Assembly (NCBI RefSeq): GCF_030646845.1
Contig: NZ_JAUSLE010000062.1
Coordinates: 1 to 51,195 of the forward strand
Direction of reading: 5' to 3'
Origin: Rhodoferax sp.
GTDB lineage: Bacteria > Pseudomonadota > Gammaproteobacteria > Burkholderiales > Burkholderiaceae_C
Length of the DNA: 51,195 nucleotides
Positions 7,331-15,921 of the stretch are shown one piece after another. The notes beneath the pieces are model-generated. The model was not told the origin of the DNA. It did no database searches and saw only the letters and a program-made list of their open reading frames with translations. The stretch's first letter is position 1. Every line of letters begins with the position of its first letter. Made by a program: the position numbers and the translations under genes.

Positions 7331-10198
7331 ATGAGTGAGACAAACTCGATCTATAACGCCTATCAGGCAAACACCTATCTGTTTGGTGGCAACGCGCCGT
7401 ACGTCGAAGAGATGTACGAAAACTATCTTGCCAACCCCGGCAGCGTGCCTGACACCTGGCGTGACTATTTCGATGCATTGCAGCATGTGCCAGCGGTCGA
7501 TGGCAGCAACGCCAAAGACGTTCCGCACCAGCCGGTGATCAACGCCTTTGCCGAGCGTGCCAAACGCGGTGGCACCAAAGTGGTGGTGGCCAATGTTGAT
7601 GTTGAGATGGGCCGCAAGCGCACGGCAGTGCAGCAGCTCATTGCCGCTTACCGAAACGTGGGCCAGCGCTGGGCCGACCTTGACCCCCTAAAGCGCACCG
7701 AGCGCGCGCACATTCCTGAGCTCGATCCTTCTTTCTACGGCTTCAGCGATGCTGACCAGGAAACCGTTTTCAATACCAGCAACACCTTCTTCGGCAAAGA
7801 AACCATGTCTTTGCGCGAGTTGATGAACGCGCTACGTGAGACCTACTGCGGCACTATTGGCGCCGAGTACATGTACACCAGCGACCAGAATCAAAAGCGC
7901 TGGTGGCAACAAAAGCTGGAGAGCATTCGCAGCAAGCCCAGCTTCGGCCCTGACAAGAAAAAGCACATTCTGGATCGCCTGACGGCAGCCGAGGGCCTGG
8001 AGCGATTCCTGCACACCAAGTACGTGGGGCAGAAGCGATTTTCCCTCGAAGGTGGCGAGAGCTTTATTGCCGCCATGGACGAGTTGATTCAATCGGCGGG
8101 CGCCAAAGGCGTGCAGGAAATCGTGATCGGCATGGCCCACCGCGGTCGGTTGAATGTGCTGGTCAATACCTTGGGCAAGATGCCTGGCGACCTGTTTGCC
8201 GAGTTTGACCATACGGCACCTGAAGATCTGCCGAGCGGCGATGTGAAGTACCACCAGGGCTTCAGCTCGGACGTGTCCACCGCAGGCGGTCCGGTCCATT
8301 TGAGCCTGGCGTTCAATCCATCGCACCTGGAGATCGTGAACCCCGTGGTCGAGGGCTCGGTGCGCGCACGCATGGATCGCCGGGCGGACCCCAAGGGCAG
8401 CCAGGTGCTGCCCGTGCTGGTGCACGGTGACGCCGCCTTTGGTGGACAGGGCGTCAACCAGGAAACCCTGGCCCTGGCCCAGACGCGTGGCTACACGACG
8501 GGCGGCACGGTGCACATCATCATCAACAACCAGATTGGTTTCACCACCTCCGACCCGCGCGACATGCGCTCCTCGGTGTATTGCACCGACATCGTCAAGA
8601 TGGTTGAGGCTCCGGTGTTGCACATCAATGGAGACGATCCTGAAGCGGTGGTGCTGGCGACGCAATTGGCGCTTGAATTCCGCATGGAGTTCCGCCAGGA
8701 CGTGGTGCTGGACATCACCTGCTTCCGCAAGTTGGGCCATAACGAACAAGACACCCCGGCGCTGACACAGCCGCTGATGTACAAGAAGATTGCCGCGCAT
8801 CCGGGCACGCGCAAGATGTACGCCGACAAGCTGGCGGCGCAGGGCTTGGGCGAGACTCTGGGCGACGACATGGTCCGGGGCTATCGCGCAGCGATGGACT
8901 CGGGCAAGCACACGGTGGACCCGGTACTGAGCAACTTCAAGAGCAAGTACGCGGTCGATTGGACGCCTTTCCTGGGCAACAAATGGACTGACGCGGGTGA
9001 CACCGCCATTCCCATGTCTGAGTGGAAGCGTCTGGCTGAAAAGATCACGACCATTCCCGAGAGCGTCACGCCGCACCAACTGGTTCGCAAGGTGTTTGAT
9101 GACCGTGCTGCCATGGGGCGGGGCGATATCCCGGTGGACTGGGGCATGGGCGAGCACATGGCTTTCGCTTCCCTGGTGGCCAGCGGCTACCCGATCCGTT
9201 TGTCGGGTGAAGACTCCGGGCGGGGCACTTTCACACACCGTCACGCCGTGATTCACGATCAGAAGCGTGAAAAGTGGGATACGGGCATCTACGTGCCTCT
9301 GCAAAATGTGGCGGAGGGCCAAGCCCCGTTTGTCGTCATCGACTCCATCCTGTCGGAAGAGGCGGTGCTTGGCTTTGAATATGGTTACGCCTCCACCGAT
9401 CCGAACTCCATGGTTATCTGGGAAGCCCAGTTCGGCGACTTCGCCAACGGCGCTCAGGTGGTGATCGACCAGTTCATCGCGTCCGGCGAGGTGAAGTGGG
9501 GGCGCGTCAATGGCATCACCATGATGTTGCCGCACGGCTACGAAGGCCAGGGCCCTGAGCACAGCTCGGCGCGTTTGGAGCGCTTCATGCAGTTGTCGGC
9601 CGACACCAATATGCAGATCGTGCAGCCCACCACGGCCAGCCAGATCTTCCATGTGCTGCGTCGGCAGATGGTGCGCAATCTGCGCAAGCCGCTCATCATC
9701 TTCACGCCCAAATCGCTGTTGCGCAACAAGGATGCAGCCTCCCCATTGTCCGAGTTCACCAAAGGGGGCTTCCAGACGGTGATCCCGGAGAACAAGGCGC
9801 TCAAGGCGGACAAGGTCAAGCGCGTGGTGACCTGTTCTGGGAAGGTGTATTACGACCTGGTGAAAAAGCGGGAAGAAAAGGGTGCGGATGACGTCGCCAT
9901 TCTGCGCGTCGAGCAGCTCTATCCCTTCCCGCACAAAGCGTTTGCGACCGAGCTCAAAAAATACCCCAATGCGACTGACATCGTGTGGTGCCAGGATGAG
10001 CCGCAAAACCAGGGTGCCTGGTTCTTTGTGCAGCATTACATCCACGAAAACATGCTCGAAGGTCAGAAGCTTGGCTACTCGGGTCGCGCAGCTTCCGCCT
10101 CACCGGCCGTGGGTTACTCGCACCTGCACCAGGAGCAACAAAAAGCGCTGGTTGACGGCGCGTTTGCCAAGCTCAAAGGCTTTGTCCTGTCCAAATAA
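7331..10198 (+). CDS. odhA: 2-oxoglutarate dehydrogenase E1 component
   Basis: A 955-residue thiamine-diphosphate enzyme (also called sucA). It decarboxylates 2-oxoglutarate and passes the succinyl group to the lipoyl arm of E2 in the TCA cycle. The short N-terminal helix that docks to E2 ([17 protein letters not shown]) is present. Other landmarks are [21 protein letters not shown], the ThDP/Mg site [13 protein letters not shown] at about 366, and the transketolase-like C-terminal half with [11 protein letters not shown] and [21 protein letters not shown] at 7316-7320 precedes the ATG. It is the first gene of odhA-odhB-lpd. The 183-bp gap upstream should hold the operon promoter but I see no clear one. 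Confidence 0.97.
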   Translation: MSETNSIYNAYQANTYLFGGNAPYVEEMYENYLANPGSVPDTWRDYFDALQHVPAVDGSNAKDVPHQPVINAFAERAKRGGTKVVVANVDVEMGRKRTAVQQLIAAYRNVGQRWADLDPLKRTERAHIPELDPSFYGFSDADQETVFNTSNTFFGKETMSLRELMNALRETYCGTIGAEYMYTSDQNQKRWWQQKLESIRSKPSFGPDKKKHILDRLTAAEGLERFLHTKYVGQKRFSLEGGESFIAAMDELIQSAGAKGVQEIVIGMAHRGRLNVLVNTLGKMPGDLFAEFDHTAPEDLPSGDVKYHQGFSSDVSTAGGPVHLSLAFNPSHLEIVNPVVEGSVRARMDRRADPKGSQVLPVLVHGDAAFGGQGVNQETLALAQTRGYTTGGTVHIIINNQIGFTTSDPRDMRSSVYCTDIVKMVEAPVLHINGDDPEAVVLATQLALEFRMEFRQDVVLDITCFRKLGHNEQDTPALTQPLMYKKIAAHPGTRKMYADKLAAQGLGETLGDDMVRGYRAAMDSGKHTVDPVLSNFKSKYAVDWTPFLGNKWTDAGDTAIPMSEWKRLAEKITTIPESVTPHQLVRKVFDDRAAMGRGDIPVDWGMGEHMAFASLVASGYPIRLSGEDSGRGTFTHRHAVIHDQKREKWDTGIYVPLQNVAEGQAPFVVIDSILSEEAVLGFEYGYASTDPNSMVIWEAQFGDFANGAQVVIDQFIASGEVKWGRVNGITMMLPHGYEGQGPEHSSARLERFMQLSADTNMQIVQPTTASQIFHVLRRQMVRNLRKPLIIFTPKSLLRNKDAASPLSEFTKGGFQTVIPENKALKADKVKRVVTCSGKVYYDLVKKREEKGADDVAILRVEQLYPFPHKAFATELKKYPNATDIVWCQDEPQNQGAWFFVQHYIHENMLEGQKLGYSGRAASASPAVGYSHLHQEQQKALVDGAFAKLKGFVLSK

Positions 10199-10220
10199 TA
10201 TATTTACCGAAAGAATCGAT

Positions 10221-11477
10221 ATGGCTATCGTAGAAGTGAAAGTTCCGCAATTGTCGGAATCAGTGGCAGAAGCCACCCTGTTGCAGTGGAAAAAGAAGGT
10301 GGGTGACGCGGTTTCGATCGACGAGATCCTGATCGAGGTCGAAACTGACAAGGTTGTGATGGAAGTCCCGGCCCCCGCTGCTGGCGTGCTGGTTGAGTTG
10401 GTGGTGGCAGACGGTGCCACCGTGGCTGCCGAACAGTTGATTGCCCGCATTGACACTGAAGCCAAGCCTGGCGCGGCAGTGTCAGCCACTGCGGCTGCGC
10501 CAGTGGCCGTTGCAGCCACCGCGGTGACTGCCCCTGCGGCGGGCACCTCCATGGCGGGGGTAGCGATGCCAGCAGCCGCCAAACTGATGGCGGACAACCA
10601 GCTTGCCGCTGGTTCCGTCGCTGGGACTGGCAAAGATGGTCGCGTGACAAAAGGTGATGTGCTGGGCGCTGTGGCCTCCGCCGCTGCTCCTAAAGTTGTA
10701 GCTGCTGCGGCAATGCCGGCGAGGGCTACGACCACTTTATTGCCTCAAGTTGCAGCGCCGGCGGTGTCTTTGGGTGAGCGTCCCGAGCAGCGCGTGCCCA
10801 TGAGCCGCTTGCGTGCTCGCGTGGCGGAGCGGCTGTTGCAGTCGCAGTCCACCAACGCGATCTTGACGACCTTCAACGAAATCAACATGGCGCCGGTCAT
10901 GGAAATGCGCAAGCGCATGCAGGAACGTTTCGAGAAGGAACACGGCGTGAAGCTGGGCTTCATGAGCTTCTTCGTCAAGGCGGCGGTGCATGCCCTGAAG
11001 AAATTCCCCGTGCTGAATGCTTCGGTGGACGGCAGCGACATCGTCTACCACGGCTACTTTGACATCGGTATTGCCGTTGGCTCGCCCCGTGGCCTGGTCG
11101 TGCCCATCCTGCGCAACGCCGATCAGATGAGCTTTGCCGAGATCGAGAAGAAGATTGCTGAGTATGGCCAGAAGGCCAAGGACGGCAAGCTCGGTATCGA
11201 AGAGATGACCGGCGGTACGTTCTCCATCTCCAATGGCGGCACCTTTGGTTCCATGATGTCCACCCCCATCATCAACCCACCACAGTCTGCGATCCTGGGC
11301 GTGCACGCCACCAAAGACCGCGCCATGGTGGAGAACGGCCAGGTGGTGGTGCGCCCCATGAACTACTTCGCCATGTCCTACGACCACCGCATCATCGACG
11401 GCCGCGAAGCTGTACTGGGCCTGGTCGCCATGAAGGAAGCGCTGGAAGATCCGGCCCGCCTGCTGTTCGATATTTAA
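10221..11477 (+). CDS. odhB: 2-oxoglutarate dehydrogenase E2, dihydrolipoyl succinyltransferase
   Basis: A 418-residue core subunit (also sucB) that transfers succinyl groups from its lipoyl arm to CoA. There is one lipoyl domain (about 1-76) with the lipoylated K44 in ETDKVV, then an Ala/Val/Pro-rich flexible linker. A peripheral subunit-binding domain (about 113-150) is next, then a second Ala-rich linker and the catalytic domain from about 185. The catalytic H389 and D393 lie in DHRIIDG. Having a single lipoyl domain fits OdhB rather than the pyruvate dehydrogenase E2. It follows odhA by 22 bp with GAAAGAA as the ribosome site. Confidence 0.96.
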   Translation: MAIVEVKVPQLSESVAEATLLQWKKKVGDAVSIDEILIEVETDKVVMEVPAPAAGVLVELVVADGATVAAEQLIARIDTEAKPGAAVSATAAAPVAVAATAVTAPAAGTSMAGVAMPAAAKLMADNQLAAGSVAGTGKDGRVTKGDVLGAVASAAAPKVVAAAAMPARATTTLLPQVAAPAVSLGERPEQRVPMSRLRARVAERLLQSQSTNAILTTFNEINMAPVMEMRKRMQERFEKEHGVKLGFMSFFVKAAVHALKKFPVLNASVDGSDIVYHGYFDIGIAVGSPRGLVVPILRNADQMSFAEIEKKIAEYGQKAKDGKLGIEEMTGGTFSISNGGTFGSMMSTPIINPPQSAILGVHATKDRAMVENGQVVVRPMNYFAMSYDHRIIDGREAVLGLVAMKEALEDPARLLFDI

Positions 11478-11490
11478 ACGCATGCCTGAC

Positions 11491-11538
11491 AGACCCACCC
11501 AAGTGGCTGGACTGGCGGTCCTTGCCGTCGGTGGGTCT
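11491..11538 (+). repeat. Inverted repeat between odhB and lpd
   Basis: AGACCCACC (11491-11499) is complemented perfectly by GGTGGGTCT (11530-11538), with a 30-nt loop. It fills most of the 88-bp gap between odhB and lpd. It is followed by TACTTCAAC rather than a T-run, so it is not a classical terminator. It may be an mRNA-stabilising or attenuating hairpin that sets the ratio of E3 to E1/E2. Confidence 0.5.
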
Positions 11539-11565
11539 TACTTCAACTGATTGACTGGAATTCTC

Positions 11566-12993
11566 ATGAGTAAACAATTTGACGTGATCGTCATCGGCGG
11601 TGGTCCCGGTGGCTATATCGGCGCTATTCGTGCTGCGCAGCTGGGTATGAGCGTCGCCTGCATCGACGAGTGGAAGAACAGCAAGGGCGCTGCGGCACTG
11701 GGCGGCACGTGCACCAACATTGGCTGTATTCCGTCCAAGGCGTTGCTGCAGTCGTCAGAATATTTCGAGCACGCGAACAAGCATTTTGCCGAGCACGGCA
11801 TCACGGCCACCGGCGTGAGCATGGACGTGGCCAAGATGGTGGCGCGCAAGGACACCGTGGTCAAACAGAACAACGACGGTATCCAGTATCTCTTGAAGAA
11901 GAACAAGGTCAGTTTCTTCCACGGGCGGGGCTCCTTTGTGAAGGCGGTCGATGGCGGCTACGAGATCAAGGTGGCCGGTATGGCTGAAGAGACTCTGGTG
12001 GGCAAGCAAATCATCGTCGCGACCGGCTCCAATGCCCGGGCTTTGCCCGGTACGCCGTTTGATGAGGAAATGATCCTCTCCAACGACGGCGCATTGCGCA
12101 TCGGCGTGGTGCCGAAAAGACTTGGCCTGATTGGCTCCGGTGTCATCGGGCTGGAGATGGGCTCGGTCTGGCGGCGTCTGGGTTCTGACGTCACGATTCT
12201 GGAAGGTCTGCCCACGTTTCTGGGCGCAGTGGACGAACAGATCGCCAAGGAAGCATACAAGGCCTTCGTCAAGCAAGGGCTCAAAGTCGAACTGGGTGTG
12301 AAGGTCGGCGAGATCAAGGCGGGCAAAAAGGGCGTGAGTGTGGCCTGGACCAACGCGAAGGGCGAAGCCCAGACGCTGGACGTGGACAAGCTGATTGTGT
12401 CCATCGGGCGCATACCCAATACCATCGGCCTGAACGCGGAAGCGGTCGGACTGAAGCTCGACGAGCGTGGTGCGGTGGTTGTGGACGATGAGTGCCGCGC
12501 CAGCTTGCCCGGTGTGTGGGCGGTTGGTGACGTGGTGCGTGGACCGATGCTGGCGCACAAGGCGGAGGAAGAAGGTGTGGCGGTCGCCGAACGCATTGCG
12601 GGCCAGCATGGCCACGTCAATTTCAACACCATCCCCTGGGTGATTTACACCAGCCCCGAGATTGCCTGGGTCGGGCAGACCGAGCAGCAGCTGAAAGCGG
12701 CGGGTCGTGCCTACAAGGCGGGCACGTTCCCGTTCTCTGCGAATGGGCGCGCACGTGCTCTGGGCGACACGACCGGCATGGTCAAAATGCTGGCCGATGC
12801 GACAACGGACGAAATTCTGGGTGTGCATATCGTGGGCCCCATGGCCAGCGAGTTGATCGCAGAGTGCGTGGTGGCGATGGAGTTCCGGGCCAGCAGTGAA
12901 GATATCGCGCGCATCTGCCATGCGCATCCGTCCTTGAGCGAGGCGACCAAGGAAGCCGCGCTTGCGGTGGAAAAACGCACACTGAATCTTTGA
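11566..12993 (+). CDS. lpd: Dihydrolipoamide dehydrogenase (E3) of the 2-oxoglutarate complex
   Basis: A 475-residue FAD-dependent disulfide oxidoreductase that reoxidises the dihydrolipoyl arm of E2 and reduces NAD+. The N-terminal FAD-binding GGGPGG (11-16) and the redox pair C49/C54 in GGTCTNIGCIPSK are present. Further on are an NAD-binding GSGVIGLEMG, a second FAD motif VWAVGDVVRGPMLAHKAEEEG and the active-site H454 in CHAHPSLSE. The ATG at 11566 is preferred over an upstream in-frame ATG at 11551 because the protein then begins with the usual MSKQFDVIVIG. It is the third gene of the odh operon. Confidence 0.96.
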   Translation: MSKQFDVIVIGGGPGGYIGAIRAAQLGMSVACIDEWKNSKGAAALGGTCTNIGCIPSKALLQSSEYFEHANKHFAEHGITATGVSMDVAKMVARKDTVVKQNNDGIQYLLKKNKVSFFHGRGSFVKAVDGGYEIKVAGMAEETLVGKQIIVATGSNARALPGTPFDEEMILSNDGALRIGVVPKRLGLIGSGVIGLEMGSVWRRLGSDVTILEGLPTFLGAVDEQIAKEAYKAFVKQGLKVELGVKVGEIKAGKKGVSVAWTNAKGEAQTLDVDKLIVSIGRIPNTIGLNAEAVGLKLDERGAVVVDDECRASLPGVWAVGDVVRGPMLAHKAEEEGVAVAERIAGQHGHVNFNTIPWVIYTSPEIAWVGQTEQQLKAAGRAYKAGTFPFSANGRARALGDTTGMVKMLADATTDEILGVHIVGPMASELIAECVVAMEFRASSEDIARICHAHPSLSEATKEAALAVEKRTLNL

Positions 12994-13013
12994 TTTGCCT
13001 GCATATGAACCCG

Positions 13014-13046
13014 GCTGTTTGCGCTCATCTGCAGTGCGCAAACAGC
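13014..13046 (+). repeat. Strong hairpin after the odh operon
   Basis: GCTGTTTGCGC (13014-13024) pairs perfectly with GCGCAAACAGC (13036-13046) across an 11-nt loop. It starts 21 bp after the lpd stop. No T-run follows, so it is better read as a 3'-end-stabilising or partial terminator structure. Its 3' arm is shared with repeat copy B. Confidence 0.6.
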
Positions 13047-13065
13047 TACTAAATTCATAGCGAAT
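13036..13065 (+). repeat. Dispersed intergenic repeat, copy B (3' half)
   Basis: GCGCAAACAGCTACTAAATT continues into CATAGCGAAT. This matches the tail of the copy at 44555-44603 (GCGTAGGAAGCTATTATTTT, then TGTAGCGAAT). The CTCTAGCCC head of the family is missing here, so this copy is partial or diverged. Confidence 0.45.
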
Positions 13066-13071
13066 CAGAGT

Positions 13072-14175
13072 GTGTCCGTGAGCGTGAAACAAGCCTATCA
13101 AGCCGAGCTAGCCTCTCGTGGCTACACGGCGGACCCGGCGCAGCTGCGTGCCATCGATGCGCTGGATCGTTGCGCGCAAGAATGGGCGCTCTTCAAGGAG
13201 CGACGCTCCAACGCGCTGAAAAAGCTGATCAATCGCCCCGACATTCCGCGCGGTGTTTATATGTACGGCGGAGTGGGGCGGGGCAAAAGCTTCTTGATGG
13301 ATTGTTTCTTTGGTGCGGTCCCGCTAAAGCGCAAGACCCGGTTGCATTTTCACGAGTTCATGCGCGAGATTCACCGCGAATTGGCGGGCCTTCGGGGTAC
13401 AGTCAATCCGCTGGATGTGCTGGCCAAACGCATTGCCAAGAAATACCGGCTGATCTGTTTTGACGAGTTTCATGTCGCCGACATCACGGACGCCATGATT
13501 CTGCATCGTTTGTTGGCGGCACTGTTCGAGAACGGCGTGGGGTTGGTCACCACTTCCAACTTCAAACCTGATGATCTATATCCCAACGGCTTGCACCGTG
13601 ACCGGATTCTTCCTGCGATTGCGTTGTTGAATGAGAATCTGGAAGTCATCAACGTGGACAACGGAACGGACTACCGCCGCCGCACGCTGGAGCAACTCAA
13701 GCTCTACCATACGCCGCTCGGCCCCGCGGCCGATGCCGCGATGAACGATGCATTTGACCGCTTGGCAGAGACGCAGGATGAAGATCCCGTATTGCATATT
13801 GAGGCCAGGGAGATTCAGGCTCGCCGCAAGGCAGGTGGATTGGTATGGTTTGATTTCAAGACACTGTGCGGGGGACCGCGCTCGCAAAACGACTATCTGG
13901 AAATCGCGACTCAGTTCCATACAGTCCTCTTGAGTGATGTCCCCCATATGCCGGTGCGCATGGCATCTGAAGCGCGTCGCTTCACCTGGCTGGTGGATGT
14001 GCTTTATGACAGACGGGTCAAGCTGATCATGTCGGCGGCAGTAGCGCCGGAAACGTTGTATACAGAAGGTCCTCTGGCCCATGAATTTCCCCGGACGGTT
14101 TCCCGATTGAATGAAATGCAATCCAGTGAATTTTTAGCTTTGGAGCGTCGTGTCGTAGACACTCGTTTGACATGA
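13072..14175 (+). CDS. zapE: Cell division ATPase ZapE (AFG1-like)
   Basis: A 367-residue AAA-type ATPase. The Walker A motif GGVGRGKS (66-73, K72) and Walker B ICFDEFHV (about residue 129) are clear, and the whole chain fits the AFG1/ZapE family. In E. coli ZapE binds FtsZ and is needed for division under low oxygen or heat. The start is a GTG: 13072 (MSVSVKQ) and 13078 (MSVKQ) are both possible and only a weak GAG lies upstream. The gene comes directly after lpd, an arrangement I believe is common in Burkholderiales. Its stop overlaps the next ATG in ATGA. Confidence 0.9.
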   Translation: MSVSVKQAYQAELASRGYTADPAQLRAIDALDRCAQEWALFKERRSNALKKLINRPDIPRGVYMYGGVGRGKSFLMDCFFGAVPLKRKTRLHFHEFMREIHRELAGLRGTVNPLDVLAKRIAKKYRLICFDEFHVADITDAMILHRLLAALFENGVGLVTTSNFKPDDLYPNGLHRDRILPAIALLNENLEVINVDNGTDYRRRTLEQLKLYHTPLGPAADAAMNDAFDRLAETQDEDPVLHIEAREIQARRKAGGLVWFDFKTLCGGPRSQNDYLEIATQFHTVLLSDVPHMPVRMASEARRFTWLVDVLYDRRVKLIMSAAVAPETLYTEGPLAHEFPRTVSRLNEMQSSEFLALERRVVDTRLT

Positions 14176-14792
14176 AGAAACTGTTTTCCGTACTGGTGTT
14201 GCTCCTTCTGGCCGTGCCCACCTTCGCGCAGTTGTCGGATGCTGCCACGCCATCGCTGGACATTGAGGGTGAGCTTCGTCGAATTCAGGCGGATCGGACG
14301 CGTGCAGAGGCGCGCTTCGCAGGAGAAGATGCTGCGTGCTATGCAAGGTTTGCCGTGACGGATTGTCTGCGCGAAGTCCGTGTCCGTCGGCGTGAGGTAC
14401 TTGATGACCTTCGCCGTCAGGAGGTGGCAATCAACGCTGCTGAGCGCAAGCGAAAAGCGCAGGAGCAAATTGAGCGGATTGAGGAGAGGTCTTCAGCCCA
14501 GCGGCTGGAGGAAGAAGCCGCGAGCCGCTTGCGTGCCCGCGAGGCTCAGCAAGAGAGAGAGGATCGTGCAAGCCAGAAAGCGGCGGCTGCCCAGAATGCG
14601 AAGTCCGGTCAGCCTCTAGGAAAAAGCATGCCAAAAACTGTGGAGCAGGGGCGTACAGCGGATGAAATTGCCGAAGAACAGAGGCAATACAAGGAAAAAC
14701 TGCGGGAAGCGCAGGAGCACCGCGCCAGTAGGGAAAAAAGCAGAAGCGAGAAATCAGGGACGCCGCCAAAACCTTTGCCGCCCACTCCCTGA
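14172..14792 (+). CDS. Exported coiled-coil protein coupled to zapE
   Basis: A 206-residue protein of unknown function. It has a clear signal peptide (MKKLFSVLVLLLLAVPTFA, cleavage after about residue 19). The mature part is highly charged and almost wholly helical coiled coil (about 30-130, rich in Arg, Glu, Gln and Ala). It has two cysteines close together (ACYARFAVTDC, about 56-66) that could form a disulfide. The tail is Lys/Glu-rich and ends in a Pro-rich stretch. The ATG overlaps the zapE stop by 4 nt, so translation is probably coupled. A periplasmic scaffold role near the division site is speculation from context. Confidence 0.7.
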   Translation: MKKLFSVLVLLLLAVPTFAQLSDAATPSLDIEGELRRIQADRTRAEARFAGEDAACYARFAVTDCLREVRVRRREVLDDLRRQEVAINAAERKRKAQEQIERIEERSSAQRLEEEAASRLRAREAQQEREDRASQKAAAAQNAKSGQPLGKSMPKTVEQGRTADEIAEEQRQYKEKLREAQEHRASREKSRSEKSGTPPKPLPPTP

Positions 14793-14838
14793 CGCCAATC
14801 CGTTCACGCAGGCCTTGGCTGCGGGCGCGGGGCGGAAA

Positions 14839-15600
14839 TCAGGAGCCCAGAGGCTCCAGCTTGACCACTACCAAGGACAGATTGTCGCCACCACCCTGCC
14901 CTCGGGAGCGCGCCTTTTCGATCATGAACTCGGTTGCTTCCCGTGCTGAAAGGGTGGAGAGGATCGACCCGATTTCAGCCGTGTTGAAGTAATGCCAGAC
15001 GCCGTCGCTGCAGGCCATGAGAACGTCACCTGCACGGAGCTTGGGGATGAAATGGACATCTACCGGTGGGTCGCCTTCCGTTCCCAGGCATCCCATGAGA
15101 ATATTCGACTGGGGATGAACGCCTGCTTCCTCCTCGGTGATCTCTCCCCGGTTGACCAGCGCTTGAACGTAGGAATGATCCATGGTGCGCTTGATCAGTT
15201 TGTTGCCGTGGTAATGGTATATCCGTGAGTCACCGGCATGAGCCCAGTAGCAGTCACCGCCAGGGTTGACCAAGAACGCCGCCACCGTGCTGTGGGGCTC
15301 TTCTTCCGATGAAATGGCAGTCAATTTAATGACCATATGGGCTTCCTGTACCAGCTGCATCAGAGCCGCTGCCGCGTCATCCGTCTCGGGAGAGTAGCGC
15401 TCAAATAGCTGCCTGGCCGTCATCATGACCTGGTCGGACGCTTTGCGTCCGCCACTGCGCCCGCCCATGCCATCTGCCAGGACGGCCAGCACACATCCGC
15501 TGACTCGCGAATGGCTTAGCAAAATGACCTGATCCTGCTGGTAGTCACGGTCACCCTTATGAATGCCTGTCGATGCGGTGAGTCGGTAGCCTTTGGTCAT
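14839..15600 (-). CDS. PP2C-family serine/threonine protein phosphatase
   Basis: A 253-residue Mg/Mn-dependent phosphatase of the PPM type, with no extra domain or membrane segment. Metal-binding and catalytic motifs are in order: RDYQQD (D23), LADGMGG (D43, G44), AHAGDSRIY, ACSDGVW and GGDNLSLVVV. Such enzymes remove phosphate from Ser/Thr and usually oppose a Hanks-type kinase or act in a partner-switch. No kinase or anti-sigma partner is visible nearby. It is convergent with the coiled-coil gene, with 46 bp between the stops. Confidence 0.88.
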   Translation of the reverse strand: MTKGYRLTASTGIHKGDRDYQQDQVILLSHSRVSGCVLAVLADGMGGRSGGRKASDQVMMTARQLFERYSPETDDAAAALMQLVQEAHMVIKLTAISSEEEPHSTVAAFLVNPGGDCYWAHAGDSRIYHYHGNKLIKRTMDHSYVQALVNRGEITEEEAGVHPQSNILMGCLGTEGDPPVDVHFIPKLRAGDVLMACSDGVWHYFNTAEIGSILSTLSAREATEFMIEKARSRGQGGGDNLSLVVVKLEPLGS

Positions 15601-15714
15601 ATTGATTAGCTAAAAAGCGAAGACCCCAATAAATGTGTTTGGAAGCCGTATTATCGAGCCAACTTATGAAAACATTCTGCTCGACTGATTCAGTTACTTT
15701 CCCTTACTGACATT

Positions 15715-15918
15715 TTGGACACCAACCTGCATTCTCCCGAGCGTCGGCTGATTGAGTTGCGCATAGAACACGGCGATCTTGATGCCATGATTGACCGCGC
15801 AAATGGCGAGCGCCCTGTGGATGAGCTGCTGATGCGGCGGCTGAAGAAAAGGCGCCTGGGTCTGCGCGATGAGATCGCGCGAGTTGAGCGGGTATTGACC
15901 CCTGACCAGCCCGCCTGA
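15715..15918 (+). CDS. YdcH-like small protein (DUF465)
   Basis: A 67-residue protein, nearly all helix, of the YdcH/DUF465 family. The body LIELRIEHGDLDAMIDRA and LLMRRLKKRRLGLRDEIARVE is typical. Its role is unknown. The only sensible start is a TTG at 15715, giving MDTNLHSPERRL; no ATG or GTG fits and the ribosome site is weak. The stop lies 3 nt before the helicase ATG, so the two are likely one transcript. The 114 bp upstream (15601-15714) separates it from the divergent phosphatase and holds no obvious promoter. Confidence 0.7.
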   Translation: MDTNLHSPERRLIELRIEHGDLDAMIDRANGERPVDELLMRRLKKRRLGLRDEIARVERVLTPDQPA

Positions 15919-15921
15919 CGG

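Noticed and set aside
7832..10045. A 737-codon open frame antisense to odhA
   Set aside because: It lies entirely opposite a highly conserved gene, is rich in His, Arg and Gln as expected of a GC-rich mirror frame, and has no family resemblance or ribosome site.
11755..13101. A 448-codon open frame antisense to lpd
   Set aside because: Same reasons as the frame opposite odhA; an artefact of codon bias in GC-rich DNA.
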